7,420 nt of DNA from JAXFQS01 sp051892815 (GTDB lineage: Bacteria > Verrucomicrobiota > Kiritimatiellia > RFP12 > DVOR01). The stretch lies in assembly GCA_051892815.1 (NCBI GenBank), contig JBJFGP010000247.1:1-7420 (forward strand), given 5' to 3'. A program made the position numbers and the translations under genes. Under the pieces are notes generated by a model. It was not told where the DNA came from, made no database searches, and saw only the letters and a list, made by a program, of their open reading frames with translations. Position 1 is the stretch's first letter. Each line of letters opens with the position of its first letter. Shown piece after piece: positions 4,958 to 7,420 of this stretch.

Positions 4958-7420
4958 CTAACGGTTCGGTGGAGGTGCAGCGTCCACATCATCAAGAGTA
5001 ATGCCGAGCATCCGCGCCTTGGCCGCCAAAGTCTCCAGAGAATCCTCCTGATTCGAGGCGGAAATCACCTCACGGTTCTGCCTCTTCTCGGCTTCCTTGA
5101 TCAGACGCTTGAGCTTTTCGATTCGCAACTTCTCAAGCGCCTTCTCGGCCTCTTGCTCGTCCTCGCGCTGAGCCTCTTTGATGCGCTCGCGCTCAAGCAA
5201 TCGCTTCTTTGTGACAGGGTCGGCAATCTCGCTCTGAGACCAGTCTTTGGTCAAGACGCCAGGCACATTCAAGTAATCCTTGAGGGACTTGGCCTTCTCG
5301 AAAGCCTCCTCATTGTTCTTGAAGACATAAGGCGTCATGAAGACCACCAATTCCTTTCGGTCCTCCGCATCTACGGTTCGACCAAAAAGGTACTGTCCAA
5401 TGAAGGGAATATCCATCAGAATGGGGATTCCGACACGCTCCTTCTTGATTGTCGAATCAACCAAACCGCCCAAGACCACGGTCTGTCCATTGCGCACGGA
5501 AACATCTGCAACCATGCTCCGCGTATTCACCGTCGGGTAGGAATCGTCGCCTACCTGCTGATTTGCACCAATCGTCTCGAAGCGCTCATCGACAGTCAGA
5601 ACCACCGTCCCATCAGGGTTGATGCGCGGCGTGACCGTAATGCTCAAGCCAATATCCCGCTGTTCATAGTCCGGCACCTCTTGGCCGTAGTTGTAGTTGC
5701 CCGAGTAGCGCACACCCTTGTAGAGATAGCGCATTTGAGTTGACTCAATCGTTGCCTCCTTATTGTCGAGCGTCTGAATAATGGGCGACGACAACACCTT
5801 CGTACGATTGTCCGATTTCGATGCGCTAATGATGGCATTGAGGTTGAGATTGTCAAAGACCGCCATATACTTGGCACCGGGAACCGCACTCAGGAGCGCA
5901 TTTGTTGTGGCGTTAAAGAAGGTCTCGTAGGACACGCTCCCATTACCATCGCTGACGGGGAATTGCTGCGAGCCCCCGCCGCCAATACCACCGAGCGTCA
6001 CATGGTTCTTGTGTGTCGTCTGGTGAATCCAATCAATACCGGTTGAAATCTCCTTAGTCAATTCCACCTGAAGTACGACTGTTTCAATCAACACCTGGGC
6101 CAACTGCACATCCAGTTGAGCGACAATATCCTCCAGCACGGCCATATCAGCGGGGGGGGCCATAATGATAACCGCATTGATTCGAGGGTCGGCAAGAATT
6201 GTGATATTCTCGTTCGACAACTCACCCACTTTCTTGGATGATGAACTCGAGGGCGGTTGCGGGCGACCGGCTGCCTGGGCAAGATAGTCCGGATCGGGCG
6301 CATAGTTGCCACTGGTGCTTCTGTTGCCAGTCGAGGTCGATGTGTTGTAGGATGTCGAACTGGATCGGCTTGAACTACTCGATCCCGAACGGCTAGTGGA
6401 ATTGCGGGAAGACGAGCGGTTCGAGGACGAGCCGTTGCGGCTTGTCGAACTAGAGCGGGAACTGCTGCTGGAGGTGCCGCCGATAAGTTCGTTGAGGATG
6501 TCCACTACTCCACGATTGCCATCGAGTCCTTCGCAGGACGCATAGCGCAGGCGGATAATCTTGACGCGCACATCCGGGGCCGTCTCTATGTCCAACACCT
6601 TGATAATCTTGTCGAAGAATGTCATATTCTCCGGCCGTGTGATGATAATCAGCTGGTTTGACCGTTCATCGGCAAGAATCTGCACTTTTCCGCGAATCAT
6701 TCCGCGGTTGGCGTCGGAACTGAGCGTGTCGAGCGCGGCGGGGACAATCGGATTGGCTGCTGGGGGGCGATTCACGCCGGGAATGGAAGTCCGAGGGGCG
6801 GAAATGCCTGGAGCTCCGCTGCGATTGGGTTGACCCGCACTGGTCTGTTTCTGCTGCGTATTGCCCTGGGATTCTGCGACGACGGCCTCCATCTGGGTCT
6901 TGATGTCTGCGGCCACTGCGTGCTTGATGGGTCGGACATAAACTTCCTCTTTGACCTCCATCGGCACATCAATGTATTCAAGCAATTCGCAGATTCGGTT
7001 GACATTCTCCTGCGTGTCCGTCACCAGTACCGCGTTCTTACGGTCGAGGGATTGGATTGTCCCATCTGCGCTCTTGAGGGTTTCGATGACCTTCTGCGCC
7101 TCGTCAAAAAGAATCGCCTTAAGGGTAAAGACGCGAGAGACGCGCTTGCCTTCTTCCGGGTAGCGACCTCCTGGGGGAGCCTTGAAGTCGGTCGGAACGC
7201 CTTTTGTCCGCAAGTCCTTTCCGGGGACGACCTGAATCAATTTGTCGCCGTTCGGGATGAAAGAGATACCGTGCATTGTCAAAACCGTTTCAATGGCCTG
7301 CAGGTATTCCTCGCGCGTCAAATCCGACTGGCTTCGCAAGGTAATCGTGGCCTTAGGCACATCGGGACCGACCAGCATTGTCTTTTCTGTGACCATGCCG
7401 TAGAGTTGGATAAAGAGGTC
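4958..7420 (-). CDS. gspD: Type II secretion system secretin GspD (5' end off window)
   Basis: The frame is open to the window edge: eight codons (DLFIQLYG) precede the first ATG at 7396, and that ATG cuts into the N0 domain and lacks a ribosome site, so the true start with its signal peptide lies beyond. Numbering from that ATG, 812 residues are seen: the rest of N0 (1-60), N1 (86-145), N2 (150-272), N3 (275-430), the secretin barrel domain (about 435-692) and a C-terminal tail (693-812). Barrel hallmarks are KVLSSPIIQTLDNKEATI (533-550), RDIGLSITVTPRIN (580-593), GQTVVLGGLVDS (637-648), VGIPILMDIPFIGQYLFG (655-672) and RKELVVFMTPYV (680-691). Secretins form the outer-membrane ring through which folded proteins leave the periplasm. 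N2 and N3 each carry a long disordered insert. The tail is highly charged and helical (732-776 coiled-coil-like) in place of an obvious pilotin-binding S domain. The N0-N1-N2-N3 order favours GspD over PilQ or phage secretins. Confidence 0.93.
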   Translation of the reverse strand, partial: DLFIQLYGMVTEKTMLVGPDVPKATITLRSQSDLTREEYLQAIETVLTMHGISFIPNGDKLIQVVPGKDLRTKGVPTDFKAPPGGRYPEEGKRVSRVFTLKAILFDEAQKVIETLKSADGTIQSLDRKNAVLVTDTQENVNRICELLEYIDVPMEVKEEVYVRPIKHAVAADIKTQMEAVVAESQGNTQQKQTSAGQPNRSGAPGISAPRTSIPGVNRPPAANPIVPAALDTLSSDANRGMIRGKVQILADERSNQLIIITRPENMTFFDKIIKVLDIETAPDVRVKIIRLRYASCEGLDGNRGVVDILNELIGGTSSSSSRSSSTSRNGSSSNRSSSRNSTSRSGSSSSSRSSSTSYNTSTSTGNRSTSGNYAPDPDYLAQAAGRPQPPSSSSSKKVGELSNENITILADPRINAVIIMAPPADMAVLEDIVAQLDVQLAQVLIETVVLQVELTKEISTGIDWIHQTTHKNHVTLGGIGGGGSQQFPVSDGNGSVSYETFFNATTNALLSAVPGAKYMAVFDNLNLNAIISASKSDNRTKVLSSPIIQTLDNKEATIESTQMRYLYKGVRYSGNYNYGQEVPDYEQRDIGLSITVTPRINPDGTVVLTVDERFETIGANQQVGDDSYPTVNTRSMVADVSVRNGQTVVLGGLVDSTIKKERVGIPILMDIPFIGQYLFGRTVDAEDRKELVVFMTPYVFKNNEEAFEKAKSLKDYLNVPGVLTKDWSQSEIADPVTKKRLLERERIKEAQREDEQEAEKALEKLRIEKLKRLIKEAEKRQNREVISASNQEDSLETLAAKARMLGITLDDVDAAPPPNR
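6152..6159. repeat. Homopolymer tract of eight G (C8 on coding strand) inside gspD
   Basis: Eight G in a row on the plus strand encode part of MAPPAD at the end of the N3 domain. In the present sequence the frame is intact. Slippage by one base here would truncate the secretin before its barrel domain. Confidence 0.85.
6308..6475 (-). repeat. Serine-rich low-complexity insert in GspD N3 domain
   Basis: Residues 308-363 of the visible GspD contain 31 serines in 56 positions, with most of the remainder Thr, Arg, Asn and Gly. It begins right after the N3 helix ending ELIGG and leads through a Pro-rich stretch into the next N3 strand (ITILADPRINAVII). It should be disordered. Short Gly/Ser loops at this place are known in GspD; this one is long. 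Confidence 0.85.
6701..6871 (-). other. Pro/Gln/Ala-rich disordered insert in GspD N2 domain
   Basis: Residues 176-232 of the visible GspD are rich in Gln, Pro, Ala, Ser and Asn (for example QQKQTSAGQPNRSG) and separate the two halves of the N2 fold: VYVRPIKHAVAADI before it and VQILADERSNQLIII after it. The insert sits in the same loop of the KH-like fold as the serine-rich insert of N3. Confidence 0.7.

Noticed and set aside
4415..5743. 442-residue plus-strand open frame
   Set aside because: It runs antisense across the flippase start, the intergenic hairpin and the gspD end, has no family resemblance and is explained by codon bias of the genes on the other strand.
7394..7396. ATG at 7396 as the true gspD start
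   Set aside because: The frame is open upstream to the edge with N0-like residues, there is no ribosome site before this ATG, and no signal peptide follows it.

Overview
The window carries five protein-coding genes, all on the minus strand, with two short intergenic gaps. Two genes run off the window: a type II secretion secretin (gspD) loses its start at the right edge, and a long tetratricopeptide-repeat (TPR) protein loses its end at the left edge. A secretin, an ExbB/ExbD proton channel and a secreted TPR protein together indicate a diderm (Gram-negative-type) bacterium. The GC-rich DNA, GTG starts, the secretin with disordered inserts and the ExbB-ExbD-TPR order would fit the Planctomycetes-Verrucomicrobia-Chlamydiae superphylum. 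That placement is inference from general resemblance and no sequence here proves it.

Layout in the direction of transcription (right to left): (1) 7420-4958, gspD, the outer-membrane secretin, with serine-rich and proline/glutamine-rich inserts in its N3 and N2 domains and an unusual charged helical C-terminal tail. (2) 4957-4888, a 70-base gap holding a strong GC-rich hairpin. (3) 4887-3544, a multi-spanning membrane protein resembling polysaccharide (Wzx/MATE-like) flippases. (4) 3543-3257, a 287-base gap with a 23-base-period degenerate direct repeat, two inverted repeats, a near-consensus sigma-70 promoter and a perfect AGGAGG ribosome site. (5) 3256-1, a compact operon exbB, exbD and a signal-peptide-bearing TPR protein. 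Both gene junctions in this operon are 4-base GTGA overlaps, so the three proteins are very probably made together.

How the genes may work together: ExbB and ExbD should form an inner-membrane motor that uses the proton motive force to act on a partner in the periplasm. The TPR protein, exported and translationally coupled to them, is the obvious partner candidate, by analogy with the tol operon where tolQ-tolR precede envelope proteins including a TPR protein (CpoB/YbgF). No TonB, TolA, TolB or Pal is visible, so the output of the motor is unknown. The secretin and flippase are also envelope genes, but nothing in the sequence links them to the ExbBD operon beyond proximity and shared strand. 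I see no RNA genes, insertion sequences, CRISPR arrays or signs of recent transfer.
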